Shown: positions 32,867 through 42,439 of the stretch, one piece after another
How positions within the stretch are numbered: position 1 is the stretch's first letter
Layout: every line of letters starts with the position of its first letter
Origin: Streptomyces aureoverticillatus
GTDB taxonomy: Bacteria; Actinomycetota; Actinomycetes; Streptomycetales; Streptomycetaceae
DNA length: 64,000 bases
Direction: 5' to 3'
NCBI RefSeq assembly: GCF_014649395.1
Contig: NZ_BMSY01000005.1
Location: forward strand, 558,001 to 622,000
The notes under the pieces: model-generated
The model's input: the letters and a program-made list of their open reading frames with translations, nothing else
What the model was told of the DNA's origin: nothing
Database searches by the model: none
Program-made: the position numbers and the translations under genes

Positions 32867-34618
32867 GTGCCTCAACTACGCCTCGCCCTGAATCAGATCG
32901 ACTCGACCGTCGGCGATCTCGCCGGGAACGCCGAGGCGGTCGTCCGCTGGACCCGGCACTCCGCCGAGCAGGGAGCACACCTGGTCGCGTTCCCGGAGAT
33001 GGCGCTGACGGGCTATCCCGTGGAGGACCTCGCCCTGCGGGCGTCCTTCGTCGAGGCGTCCCGGCGCGCGCTGCGCGACCTCGCGGCCCGCCTCAGCGAC
33101 GAGGGCTTCGGCGAACTCCCCGTGGTGGTGGGCTATCTGGACCGCACGGAGGAGGCGAAGCCGCGCTACGGCCAGCCCGCCGGCGCCCCCCGCAACGCGG
33201 GCGCCGTGCTGCACCGCGGCGAGGTGGCACTGACGTACTCCAAGCACCACCTCCCCAACTACGGCGTCTTCGACGAGTTCCGCTACTTCGTGCCGGGCGA
33301 GACGCTCCCGGTGGTCCGCGTGCACGGCGTCGACGTGGCGCTGGCGATCTGCGAGGACCTCTGGCAGGACGGCGGCCGCGTCCCGGCGGCCCGCACGGCG
33401 GGCGCGGGCCTGCTGCTGTCGATCAACGCGTCGCCGTACGAACAGAACAAGGACGACCAGCGCCTGGAGCTGGTGCGCAAGCGCGCCCAGGAGGCGGGCT
33501 GCACGACGGCGTACCTGGCGATGACGGGCGGCCAGGACGAGCTGGTCTTCGACGGGGACTCGATCGTCGTGGACAGGGACGGCGAGGTCGTCGCGCGGGC
33601 GCCGCAGTTCGCGGAGGGCTGCGTGGTCCTGGACCTGGAGCTGCCGGCGGCGGGCCCGGTGCCGGAGGGCGTGGTGGACGACGGGCTGCGCGTCGAGCAC
33701 GTCACGCTGTCCGAGGAGCCGCTGCCGGCGTACGAGGCGGAGTTCGGCGGCGGGTACGCGGACCGGCTCGACGACGCCGAGGAGGTGTACTCGGCGCTGG
33801 TCGTGGGCCTGCGCGCGTACGTCGCCAAGAACGGCTTCCGCTCGGTCCTGATCGGCCTCTCCGGAGGCATCGACTCCGCGCTGACCGCGGCGATCGCGTG
33901 CGACGCGGTGGGGGCGGAGAACGTGTACGGGGTCGCGATGCCGTCGCGGTACTCGTCCGAGCACTCGGTGGGCGACGCGGAGGAGCTGGCGCGGCGTACG
34001 GGGCTGAACTTCCGCAACGTACCGATAGCGCCGATGTTCGACGCCTACATGGAGTCCCTGGGGCTGACCGGCCTGGCCGAGGAGAACCTGCAGTCGCGGC
34101 TGCGCGGGACGATGCTGATGGCGATCTCCAACCAGGAGGGGCACATCGTCCTCGCGCCGGGCAACAAGTCCGAGCTGGCGGTGGGGTATTCGACGCTGTA
34201 CGGCGACTCGGTGGGGGCGTACGGGCCCATCAAGGACGTGTACAAGACGGCCATCTTCCGCCTGGCGCGGTGGCGCAACGAGGCGGCGACCGAGCGCGGT
34301 GAGACGCCGCCGATCCCCGAGAACTCCATCAGCAAGCCGCCGAGCGCGGAGCTGCGGCCGGACCAGGTGGACACGGACTCGCTGCCCGATTACCCCGTCC
34401 TCGACGGGATTCTCGAGCTGTACGTGGACCGGGATCAGGGGGCCGACGCGATCGTGGCCGCGGGGTACGACGCGGAGCTCGTCGCGAAGACGCTGCGCAT
34501 GGTGGACACCGCCGAGTACAAGCGGCGGCAGTATCCGCCGGGGACGAAGATCTCCGCGAAGGGCTTCGGCAAGGACCGCCGCCTTCCGATCACCAACCGC
34601 TGGCGCGAGTCGGGCTGA
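32867..34618 (+). CDS. nadE: Glutamine-dependent NAD+ synthetase
   Basis: This 583-residue two-domain enzyme amidates nicotinic acid adenine dinucleotide to NAD+. The N-terminal nitrilase-type glutaminase has FPEMALTGYP (Glu), YSKHHLPNYGVFDE (Lys) and ICEDLWQDGG (Cys). The C-terminal ATP-pyrophosphatase has LSGGIDSALTAAI and NKSELAVGYSTLYGD. It starts at GTG 32867. It is a single gene with repeat-rich DNA upstream and a family C repeat downstream. Its order relative to glnA2 fits S. coelicolor, though here many genes lie between. Confidence 0.95.
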   Translation: MPQLRLALNQIDSTVGDLAGNAEAVVRWTRHSAEQGAHLVAFPEMALTGYPVEDLALRASFVEASRRALRDLAARLSDEGFGELPVVVGYLDRTEEAKPRYGQPAGAPRNAGAVLHRGEVALTYSKHHLPNYGVFDEFRYFVPGETLPVVRVHGVDVALAICEDLWQDGGRVPAARTAGAGLLLSINASPYEQNKDDQRLELVRKRAQEAGCTTAYLAMTGGQDELVFDGDSIVVDRDGEVVARAPQFAEGCVVLDLELPAAGPVPEGVVDDGLRVEHVTLSEEPLPAYEAEFGGGYADRLDDAEEVYSALVVGLRAYVAKNGFRSVLIGLSGGIDSALTAAIACDAVGAENVYGVAMPSRYSSEHSVGDAEELARRTGLNFRNVPIAPMFDAYMESLGLTGLAEENLQSRLRGTMLMAISNQEGHIVLAPGNKSELAVGYSTLYGDSVGAYGPIKDVYKTAIFRLARWRNEAATERGETPPIPENSISKPPSAELRPDQVDTDSLPDYPVLDGILELYVDRDQGADAIVAAGYDAELVAKTLRMVDTAEYKRRQYPPGTKISAKGFGKDRRLPITNRWRESG

Positions 34619-34623
34619 CGTCC

Positions 34624-34756
34624 CGGGGGCTCCGCCCCCGGACCCCCTTTTCCCACCCACCCGCCCTTTCTTGCCGTACGGCACGTAATCGGCACATCAG
34701 GCCAGAAAGGGTGGGCAGGCGGGGAAAAGCCCGTCCGGCGTTTGAGGACGAGCCAG
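34624..34756. repeat. Interspersed repeat, family C copy 3 (between convergent genes)
   Basis: CCGGGGGCTCCGCCCCCGGA starts the element, and GCCCGTCCGGCGTTTGAGGA ends it. Between them lie imperfect arms CACCCGCCCTTTCT and AGAAAGGGTGGG. It separates nadE from the convergent MFS gene and probably ends both transcripts. Confidence 0.75.
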
Positions 34757-34771
34757 GCCGCAAGGCCGCGA

Positions 34772-35989
34772 TCAACGGCGCCCCACGCCGACAGGCGCTT
34801 CGCGGCCCTCGGCCACCACCCGCCCCGAACCGCCGAGAGGCTCCCTGCCGCGGTCGACCGCGTACGCCACCGCGGCCACGCCGATGCCGAGGACGGCGAG
34901 GAACGCCCCGGCGACCGCGGGCGACGTCACGCCGAAGTGCGCGGCGAGGGCGAGCCCGCCGATCCAGGCGCCGCCCGCGTTGGCGAGGTTGAACGCGGCC
35001 TGGTTGGCCGACGAGGCGAGGGAGGGCGCGGCGGCGGCCTTCTCCATGACCATGAGCTGCAGGGGCGACCCCGTCGTGAACGCGGCCATGCCGAGCAGCG
35101 TCACGCCGACGGCGGCGCTCCACTCGGCCCGCATGAGGAGCGGGAAGAGGGCGAGCACGACGGCGAGGGAGCCGAGGCCGCCGAAGAGCGTGCCCCGCAG
35201 GGAGTGGTCGGCGAGCCGCCCGCCGAGCAGGTTGCCCGCGGTGGCGCCCACGCCGAAGAGGGCGAGCAGCAGCGTCACGCTGGACTCGGCGAACCCGGCG
35301 GAGTCCGTGAGCATCGGGGTGACGTAGCTGTAGGCGGCGAAGAGGGCGCCGAAGCCCGCGACGGTCGTACCGAGGGCGAGCCAGACGGGAAGGGAGCCGA
35401 GCGCGCGGAGTTCGCCGCGCAGCCCGGCGCTGTCGCCGTGGCCGTGGTCGGCGGGGACGAGGAGGGCGAGCGCCGCGATCGCGGCGAGCCCGATGGCGCT
35501 GACCGCGAGGAACGTCGCACGCCAGCCGAGCTGCTGCCCCATGAGCGTGGCGACGGGCACTCCGACGACGTTGGCGACGGTGAGCCCGAGGAACATCAGG
35601 GACACCGACCGCGCCTTGCGCTCGGGCCCGACGAGCCCGGTGGCGACGACCGCGCCGACGCCGAAGAACGCGCCGTGCGGCAGGCCGCTCACGAAGCGCG
35701 CCACCATCAGCCAGTGGTAGTCGGGCGCGGCGGCCGACACGGCGTTGCCGACGACGAACAGCGCCATCAGGCCGATGAGGACGCGGCGCCGGGGCAGCTT
35801 CGCGGTGACGGCGGCGAGCAGCGGAGCGCCGATGACGACGCCGAGGGCGTACGCGGAGACGAGGTGTCCGGCGGTGGGGATGGATATGTGCAGGTCGTCC
35901 GCGACGTTGGGCAGCAGGCCCATCATCACGAACTCGGTGGTGCCGATGCCGAAGGCGCCCACGGCGAGGGCGAGCAGGGCCAGGGGCAT
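34772..35989 (-). CDS. MFS exporter (AraJ/Cmx-like, DHA1 group)
   Basis: This 405-residue protein has twelve predicted helices and starts MPLALLALAVGAFGIGTTEFVMMGLLP, a beginning typical of the AraJ/YdhP/Cmx branch. The DHA1 motif A-like loop is LAAVTAKLPRRRVLIG, and motif C is seen in the fifth helix (LGLTVANVVGVPVATLMGQQLGWR). It likely exports a drug or sugar-like compound. A 20-bp dyad (36029-36048) lies just upstream and is a candidate repressor site, but no regulator gene is adjacent. Confidence 0.9.
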   Translation of the reverse strand: MPLALLALAVGAFGIGTTEFVMMGLLPNVADDLHISIPTAGHLVSAYALGVVIGAPLLAAVTAKLPRRRVLIGLMALFVVGNAVSAAAPDYHWLMVARFVSGLPHGAFFGVGAVVATGLVGPERKARSVSLMFLGLTVANVVGVPVATLMGQQLGWRATFLAVSAIGLAAIAALALLVPADHGHGDSAGLRGELRALGSLPVWLALGTTVAGFGALFAAYSYVTPMLTDSAGFAESSVTLLLALFGVGATAGNLLGGRLADHSLRGTLFGGLGSLAVVLALFPLLMRAEWSAAVGVTLLGMAAFTTGSPLQLMVMEKAAAAPSLASSANQAAFNLANAGGAWIGGLALAAHFGVTSPAVAGAFLAVLGIGVAAVAYAVDRGREPLGGSGRVVAEGREAPVGVGRR

Positions 35990-36028
35990 GAAGACGTACC
36001 TTCCAAGGGGGCAGGGAGCAGCGCGGGA

Positions 36029-36048
36029 TCCGTAAGTTTACGTACGGA
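36029..36048. promoter_or_regulatory. Nested dyad upstream of the MFS exporter
   Basis: TCCGTAAGTTTACGTACGGA has outer arms TCCGTA and TACGGA and an inner CGTAA-GT-TTACG palindrome. It lies 40 bp before the MFS start and looks like a TetR- or MarR-type operator. Its regulator is not identified. Confidence 0.6.
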
Positions 36049-36108
36049 ACAAAGACTCCCGGCCCGAGTATTCCGCGAGGATGCCGCGGGGTTAAGGACG
36101 GATGACCG

Positions 36109-37131
36109 TCAGAGATCCATGCTCGCGGCCACCGGCAGGTGGTCGCTGCCCGTCTCCGGCAGCGTCCAGGAGGACACCGGCTCGACGCCCTTGACCATGA
36201 TCTGGTCGATGCGGGCCATCGGGAACGAGGCGGGCCAGCTGAAGCCGAAGCCGTCGCCCGCCGCGCCCTGCGTGGACCGCATCTGCGAGGTGACGGCGTT
36301 CAGCGCGCGGTCGTTCATGGTGCCGTTGAGGTCGCCGAGCAGGACGACCTTGCCGAGCTTCTCGTCGGAGATGGCCTCGCCGAGCGCGTCGGCGCTGTCG
36401 TCGCGCTGTCCGGCCGTGAAGCCGGCGTCGAGCTTGACCCGCACCGACGGCAGGTGCGCGACGTACACCGCGACCTGCCCCTTGGGCGTGTCGACGGTGG
36501 TGCGCATCGCGCGCGTCCAGCCGAGCTTGATGTCGACGGGCTTGGTGCCGGTGAGCGGGTACTTGCTCCAGACGCCGACGGTGCCCTGCACCGAGTGGTA
36601 CTTGTACGTGTCGGCGAGCGCCTTCTCGTACGTCGGCACGGCCGAGGACGTGAGCTCCTCCAGGGCGACGACGTCCGCGCCGGACGCGGCGACGTCGCGG
36701 GCGGTGCCGGACGGGTCGGGGTTGTCGGCGTTGACGTTGTGCGTGGCGACGGTCAGGTCGCCGCCGCCGCCCGACTTGTCGGTGATGAGGCCGCCGAAGG
36801 CGTTCAGCCAGACGATCACCGGAAGGAGCAGGGCGATCAGGGCGGTCGCGGACTTGCGGACCACGGCGATGACGAGCAGGACCGGGACGAACACACCGAG
36901 CCAGGGCAGGAACGTCTCGGTGAGGCTGCCGAGGTTGCCCACGCCGTTGGGGATCTGGGCGTGCAGCAGCATCACGAGACCGATGAGGACCGCGATCCCC
37001 GCCGTGATGAGCCCGCGCCGCCAGATGCCGGGGTCCCCCCGCCATCCGTCGACCAGGCGCCGCAGTCGCGAACCCTGGCGCTCGGGCCCCGAGCCGCCGC
37101 TGTCCGTCTCCGCCTTGTACGCCTGCGCCAT
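36109..37131 (-). CDS. Membrane-anchored endonuclease/exonuclease/phosphatase-family protein
   Basis: About 340 residues from ATG 37131 (MAQAYKAETD); an in-frame ATG at 37164 is possible. Three membrane helices occupy about 45-115 (GLITAGIAVLIGLVMLLHAQ, LPWLGVFVPVLLVIAVV, ALIALLLPVIVWLNAFGGL). The external EEP domain has THNVNADN, the catalytic Glu in VVALEELT, the GDLN motif (LLGDLNGT), IDQIMVKG and the final GSDHLPV. It would cleave a phosphodiester or phosphoester outside the membrane; the substrate is unknown. Confidence 0.9.
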   Translation of the reverse strand: MAQAYKAETDSGGSGPERQGSRLRRLVDGWRGDPGIWRRGLITAGIAVLIGLVMLLHAQIPNGVGNLGSLTETFLPWLGVFVPVLLVIAVVRKSATALIALLLPVIVWLNAFGGLITDKSGGGGDLTVATHNVNADNPDPSGTARDVAASGADVVALEELTSSAVPTYEKALADTYKYHSVQGTVGVWSKYPLTGTKPVDIKLGWTRAMRTTVDTPKGQVAVYVAHLPSVRVKLDAGFTAGQRDDSADALGEAISDEKLGKVVLLGDLNGTMNDRALNAVTSQMRSTQGAAGDGFGFSWPASFPMARIDQIMVKGVEPVSSWTLPETGSDHLPVAASMDL

Positions 37132-37513
37132 AACTCTCGTCGCCTCACTGACTGCCGTGCACACCGTCTACCCGCCCCTGCACCCTAGGCGATGATCGGG
37201 TGTCGTCCCCGCCGTCCGAGGACGGCCGTACGGGCACGAGGACGAGCGAGGGCGCTCGCGAGGTTCCGGATGTGTGGGTGCGGCGGGACGTCTGTGACGA
37301 AACGCGCACATCACCCGCGGGCGGCGCGTGGTGAACGCCACGCGCGCCGGGGGTGGTTCGCCTCCGGCGCGCGGGGACTCGTTCGCTCTGGGGCGGAGCC
37401 CTTTCACCCCTGGGGCGCGGCCTTTTCACTCCTGAGCCGGACCCTCTTCACTCCTGGGCCGGACCCCCTTCACCCCTGGGCCCGGACCCTTCACTCCTGA
37501 GCCGGACCCCGCT
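37132..37513. other. 382-bp gap with hairpins and a minisatellite
   Basis: The left part (37190-37380) has several GC-rich hairpins such as GCCGTCCGAGGACGGC and no coding pattern. The right part is a tandem repeat that runs into the tetR stop codon. A promoter for the leftward EEP gene should lie near 37140-37200, but no clear -10/-35 pair stands out. Confidence 0.6.
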
Positions 37514-37522
37514 TCACTCCTG
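37401..37522. repeat. Degenerate minisatellite, period about 21-24 bp
   Basis: About six units of the form TTCACTCCTGRGCCGGACCC occur. On the minus strand each unit contains AGGAGTGAA or AGGGGTGAA. The rightmost unit encodes the last two codons and the TGA stop (37516-37514) of tetR, so the array begins inside the gene end. Confidence 0.85.
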
Positions 37523-38125
37523 CGGCCGCAGCCCTTCGAGGACGGTGTCGACGATGCGCTCCGCGAGGTCCTCGTCCAGCGGGGCGTCCGGGCGCAGCAC
37601 GGTGCGTACCAGCATGGGGCCGACGAAGAGCTCGTTGGCGAGGACGATGTCGACGTCTCGGCGGAGTTCGCCGTTCTCCGCGCCGCGGCGCAGGACGTCG
37701 TAGACGACGCGGCGCTGCGGTTCGATGACCGTCGCGTGGTACGCCTCCCACAGTTTCGGCAGGCTCTTCATCTGCGCGAAGACGTTGTGCAGGATCGCGG
37801 AGGAGCGCATGCTGAGGCCGCGGCGGCGGATGTGTTCGACGAGGACGACGAGGTCGTCGCGCATGGAGGTGCCGGGGAGTTCGGCGGGGGGCTCCTCCAG
37901 GCCGCGCAGGACGTCGACGAAGATCTCTTCCTTGCCGCTCCAGCGGCGGTAGATGGTGGCCTTGCCGACGCCGGCGGTGCGGGCGATGCGTTCGATGGAG
38001 AGTTCCGCGAGGGGGACTCCGTCCTCGACCAGTTTGATGACGCCCTCGAAGATGGCGCGTTCCACCGCTTCGCTGCGGGGTCGTCCCCTGGCGCCCGCGC
38101 CCTTGCCGGTACGACCCTGCTCCAC
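37514..38125 (-). CDS. TetR-family repressor, probable regulator of the adjacent MFS exporter
   Basis: About 203 residues from GTG 38125, which has GAGGAG eight bases upstream; more upstream codons run into repeat DNA. After a basic tail (GRTGKGAGARGRPRS) the helix-turn-helix is AIFEGVIKLVEDGVPLAELSIERIARTAGVGKATIYRRWSGKEE. The C-terminal ligand domain resembles TetR_C_11-like regulators of exporters. It lies 266 bp upstream of the exporter gene's 3' end on the same strand. The perfect palindrome at 40015 before the exporter is its likely operator. Confidence 0.9.
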   Translation of the reverse strand: MEQGRTGKGAGARGRPRSEAVERAIFEGVIKLVEDGVPLAELSIERIARTAGVGKATIYRRWSGKEEIFVDVLRGLEEPPAELPGTSMRDDLVVLVEHIRRRGLSMRSSAILHNVFAQMKSLPKLWEAYHATVIEPQRRVVYDVLRRGAENGELRRDVDIVLANELFVGPMLVRTVLRPDAPLDEDLAERIVDTVLEGLRPQE

Positions 38126-38391
38126 GATCTCGACTCCTCTGCGGTTTGCGTGCCCCGCATTCTCCCTGGTCCATCGAACCGCAGACATGACGGTGGCCGT
38201 CGGCCGGGGGCTGCCTTGAGGGTCGGGAGCCGCCCTGCGGCACGACTGCCCACAGCGGTAGGCGACCGTGCGGCGCCCATGCTGCTCCCTGCTGTGGGCA
38301 GCTGGCCCGCCAGGGGCGGGACGGGTGGGCACAGCCCAGGCCGACGGCCACCGTCACGACGGCGGCCACCCCGCACCCGTGCGGGACAAGG
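38126..38391. other. 266-bp gap between tetR start and exporter end, with repeat family B
   Basis: No coding pattern was found. It holds the tetR promoter near 38130-38200, a lone TGCCCACAGCGGTA module near 38248 and a family B repeat at 38281-38348. The repeat separates the exporter gene from tetR transcription. Confidence 0.65.
38281..38348 (+). repeat. Interspersed repeat, family B copy 3
   Basis: The order is CTGCTGTGGGCAGC, the hairpin core CCCGCCAGGGGCGGG, ACGGGTGGGCACAGCC and AGGCCGACGG, nearly identical to copy 1 at 28086-28151. Confidence 0.85.
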
Positions 38392-39990
38392 TCACTGCTC
38401 GGCGCCCACCCGGTCCCGCTCCGGGGCAGCGGCGCCCACCGTGGGCTTCGGCTGCTTGCCGGGCAAGTACAGGGAAACAATGAGCACGCCCACAAGGGCG
38501 ACCCCCGCTCCGCACAACGCAGTGACATGCATCGCGTGCAGGAACGAGTCGTTGGCGGAGGAGACGAGTGCCTCACCCCGCGGCCCGAGCCGCCCCGCCG
38601 CCCCCAGCGTCGCCTCGATGGACTCCCCCGCGGTGTGCCGCGCCCCCGCGGGCAGCACCTTGAGCTCGTCCTCGACACCCCCGCGATACGCGGTGGAGAG
38701 GACGGACCCGAGCACGGCGATCCCCAGCGCCCCGCCGACCTGCCGGAACGTGTTGCTGAGCGCCGACGCGGAGCCGGCCTTCTCGCGCGGCAGGGCCTGC
38801 ATGATGACGACGCTGGTGGGCGTCATGATGTGCGCCATGCCCGCGCCCATCAGGAAGAAGATGACCTCCAGGATCCAGATCGGCGTGTCCGCGTCGAGGA
38901 TGGTGAACGAGGCCAGCGTCAGGGAGCACAGCGCGAGCCCGCCCGCACAGGTGGCCTTGACGCCGAAGCGCTCGACGACGAGCCGGGCCCGGGGCGCGAA
39001 GACGAGCTGGGCGGCGGCGAGCGGCAGCATGAGCAGCCCGGTCTCCAGCGGCGTGTAGCCGCGCACGCTCTGCGTATAGAAGACCGCGAAGAAGGTGACG
39101 CCCATCAGCGCGAAGAAGACGAGCGCGATCGCGGTGATCGCGGCGGAGAAGACGCGGTTCTTGAAGTACGAGATGTCGATGGACGGGTGGTCGCAGCGCT
39201 TCTCGTACCAGACGAAGCCGGCGAGCACGGCGAGGCCCGCGAGGATCGTCGCGAGGGCCGCGGGGTCGGTGAAGTCGGCGAGCTGGCCGCCCTTGATGAT
39301 GCCGTAGACGAGCAGCACCAGGCCGATGACGGACAGCACGACACCGATCAGGTCGATGCGGCCCGGTTTCGGATCCCGGGAGTCCGGCACCAGCGCGATC
39401 ATCAGGCCGATCGCGACGACCACGATCGGTACGTTGATGAGGAAGACCGAGCCCCACCAGAAGTGGTCGAGCAGCACACCGCCGGTGATGGGCCCGATCG
39501 CGACGGCGAGGCCGACGCCGGCGGCCCAGATGCCGATGGCCTTGGGCTGCTCCTCGCGCTCGAAGACGTTCATGAGGATGGCGAGGGTCGCGGGCATCAC
39601 GAAGGCGGCGCCGAGCCCCATCACCCCGCGGAACGCGATGAGTTCGGCGGGCGAGCCGGACTGGGCGGCGAACGCGGAGCCGATGCCGAAGACGGCGAGC
39701 CCGGCGAGCAGGATCTTCTTGCGGCCGATGCGGTCACCGAGCAGGCCCGCGGTGAAGAGCAGGCCGGCGAAGACGAGCGTGTAGGAGTTGATGGCCCACT
39801 CGAGCTCGCTCTGGGTGGCTCCGAGGCCGGTGGGTTCGGGGGTCGAGATGGTCTTGATGGCGACGTTCAGGATCGAGTTGTCCAGGACGACGATGAGCAG
39901 GCTCAGCATCAGGACGCCGAGGATCGCCCAGCGGCGCCGGTGGACCGCCTCCGGTATGCGAGGCGCGTCGGGGACGGCGGGTGTGGTCAT
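38392..39990 (-). CDS. DHA2-family (EmrB/QacA-like) MFS drug exporter
   Basis: About 532 residues from ATG 39990 (MTTPAVPDAPRI); a GTG nine bases upstream is possible. It has fourteen predicted helices. Motifs are the DHA2 motif D1-like LIVVLDNSILNVAI near residue 35, motif A GLLGDRIGRKKILLAGL and motif C GVGLAVAIGPITGGVLLDHFWW. Such pumps use the proton gradient to remove antibiotics or cationic compounds. The palindrome at 40015-40033 sits just upstream, and a TetR gene is next on the same strand. Confidence 0.93.
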   Translation of the reverse strand: MTTPAVPDAPRIPEAVHRRRWAILGVLMLSLLIVVLDNSILNVAIKTISTPEPTGLGATQSELEWAINSYTLVFAGLLFTAGLLGDRIGRKKILLAGLAVFGIGSAFAAQSGSPAELIAFRGVMGLGAAFVMPATLAILMNVFEREEQPKAIGIWAAGVGLAVAIGPITGGVLLDHFWWGSVFLINVPIVVVAIGLMIALVPDSRDPKPGRIDLIGVVLSVIGLVLLVYGIIKGGQLADFTDPAALATILAGLAVLAGFVWYEKRCDHPSIDISYFKNRVFSAAITAIALVFFALMGVTFFAVFYTQSVRGYTPLETGLLMLPLAAAQLVFAPRARLVVERFGVKATCAGGLALCSLTLASFTILDADTPIWILEVIFFLMGAGMAHIMTPTSVVIMQALPREKAGSASALSNTFRQVGGALGIAVLGSVLSTAYRGGVEDELKVLPAGARHTAGESIEATLGAAGRLGPRGEALVSSANDSFLHAMHVTALCGAGVALVGVLIVSLYLPGKQPKPTVGAAAPERDRVGAEQ

Positions 39991-40014
39991 GCCGTTCACC
40001 CTAAACGCATTTCG

Positions 40015-40033
40015 ATACGAGACCGTCTCGTAT
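40015..40033. promoter_or_regulatory. Perfect TetR-type palindrome upstream of the exporter
   Basis: ATACGAGAC, one base, GTCTCGTAT: a perfect 9-1-9 palindrome 25 bp before the exporter start. The size and position fit an operator for the adjacent TetR protein. Confidence 0.85.
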
Positions 40034-40253
40034 TGGAAAGGTTTTACCCCGGCTTTCCCCGTCCATCACGCGGAACGAGTGCGTCCGCCCAGCGGAATCC
40101 ACGCCTCCGCACCCCGGAAACCTCCCCGTCCATCCCAGGGGCGGGATTGGCCGAAAAAACACCCTCTAGCCTCCGGGCGGCACGCGATGCCACCATGGAC
40201 GTGATCCGGGGACGCCGTCAGGGCGCCTCGAGACGACAGAAGGAGCCGTTGCG

Positions 40254-41135
40254 ATGACGCAGCTTTCGGCTGCCCAGAGCCCCGCCCCCACGGAGCGGAA
40301 GACCGACAGCAGCAAGACGCTGTACGGCGGCAAGGGCACACGCCGCATCACGGTCCGCGACATCACCGCCGCCAAGGAGCGCGGCGAGAAGTGGCCCATG
40401 CTCACCGCGTACGACGCGATGACCGCGTCCGTCTTCGACGAGGCCGGGATCCCGGTCATGCTCGTCGGCGACTCGGCGGGCAACTGCCACCTGGGGTACG
40501 AGACGACCGTGCCCGTCACCCTCGACGAGATGGCCATCATGTCCGCGGCCGTGGTCCGCGGCACGAGCCGCGCCCTGATCGTCGCCGACCTGCCCTTCGG
40601 GTCGTACCAGGAGGGCCCGGTCCAGGCGCTCAGGTCCGCGACGCGCCTGATCAAGGAGGCCGGGGTCGGCGCGGTCAAGCTGGAGGGCGGCGAGCGCTCA
40701 CTGGCCCAGACCGAACTGCTCGTGCGGTCCGGCATCCCCGTCATGTCCCACCTGGGCCTGACCCCGCAGTCGGTGAACACGATGGGCTACCGCGTCCAGG
40801 GCCGCGGCGAGGAGGCGGCCCACCAGCTGCTGCGGGACGCCAAGTCGGCCGAGGCCGCGGGCGCCTTCGCGGTGGTGCTCGAACTCGTGCCGGCCGAGCT
40901 GGCCGCCGAGGTCACCCGGTCGCTGCACATCCCGACCGTCGGCATCGGCGCGGGCTCCGAGTGCGACGCCCAGGTCCTGGTGTGGACCGACATGCTCGGC
41001 CTGACCGGCGGCAAGATGCCGCGCTTCGTGAAGCAGTACGCGGACCTGCGCGGCGTCATGGGCGACGCCGCGCAGGCGTTCGCGGAGGACGTGGTGGGCG
41101 GCGCGTTCCCGGCCGCGGAGCACGCCGTCCACTAG
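40254..41135 (+). CDS. panB: 3-methyl-2-oxobutanoate hydroxymethyltransferase (pantothenate synthesis)
   Basis: This 293-residue enzyme transfers a hydroxymethyl group from methylene-tetrahydrofolate to alpha-ketoisovalerate to give ketopantoate. Motifs are PMLTAYDAMTASVFDEAG, the Mg-binding MLVGDSAGN, GVGAVKLEGGE, MSHLGLTPQSVN and the catalytic Glu in VLELVPAELA, then GIGAGSECDAQVLVWTDMLGL. ATG 40254 has AGAAGGAG upstream. An extra N-terminal 40 residues (SAAQSPAPTERKTDSSKTLYGG) is usual in Streptomyces PanB. Its transcript probably ends at the hairpin 41198-41235. Confidence 0.96.
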   Translation: MTQLSAAQSPAPTERKTDSSKTLYGGKGTRRITVRDITAAKERGEKWPMLTAYDAMTASVFDEAGIPVMLVGDSAGNCHLGYETTVPVTLDEMAIMSAAVVRGTSRALIVADLPFGSYQEGPVQALRSATRLIKEAGVGAVKLEGGERSLAQTELLVRSGIPVMSHLGLTPQSVNTMGYRVQGRGEEAAHQLLRDAKSAEAAGAFAVVLELVPAELAAEVTRSLHIPTVGIGAGSECDAQVLVWTDMLGLTGGKMPRFVKQYADLRGVMGDAAQAFAEDVVGGAFPAAEHAVH

Positions 41136-41197
41136 CCGCCGCACCTCCCCTCCAGGCAGCAGTCGGCACAGCACTTTCAAGCCACTGCGGCACCGAG

Positions 41198-41235
41198 CGG
41201 CAGCCCGCCGACCGTCCCCCGTCGGCGGGCTGCCG
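41198..41235. terminator. Hairpin terminator after panB
   Basis: The 15-bp perfect arms CGGCAGCCCGCCGAC and its complement enclose an 8-base loop. There is no U-tract, which is common for actinobacterial terminators. Confidence 0.75.
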
Positions 41236-41404
41236 CCCCCGTCCGGAGCACCTTTTTCCACCGCTTCGCGGCTTTTTCCCGCCCACCGATCCCCGTTTCC
41301 CGTCCTCGGCCGACCCTCGCCCGCCTCTCGCTGTCGGCGGGGTGTCGTACGCCTGTAGGAAATCTGTCGGTGGATTGTCGGTGGCTGCTGCTCTGATGTA
41401 CGGC

Positions 41405-42435
<1,031 letters not shown>

Positions 42436-42439
<4 letters not shown>

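Noticed and set aside
37132..37400. A possible structured RNA or riboswitch in the gap upstream of the EEP gene
   Set aside because: Only ordinary GC-rich hairpins are seen and no known riboswitch core could be recognised by eye.
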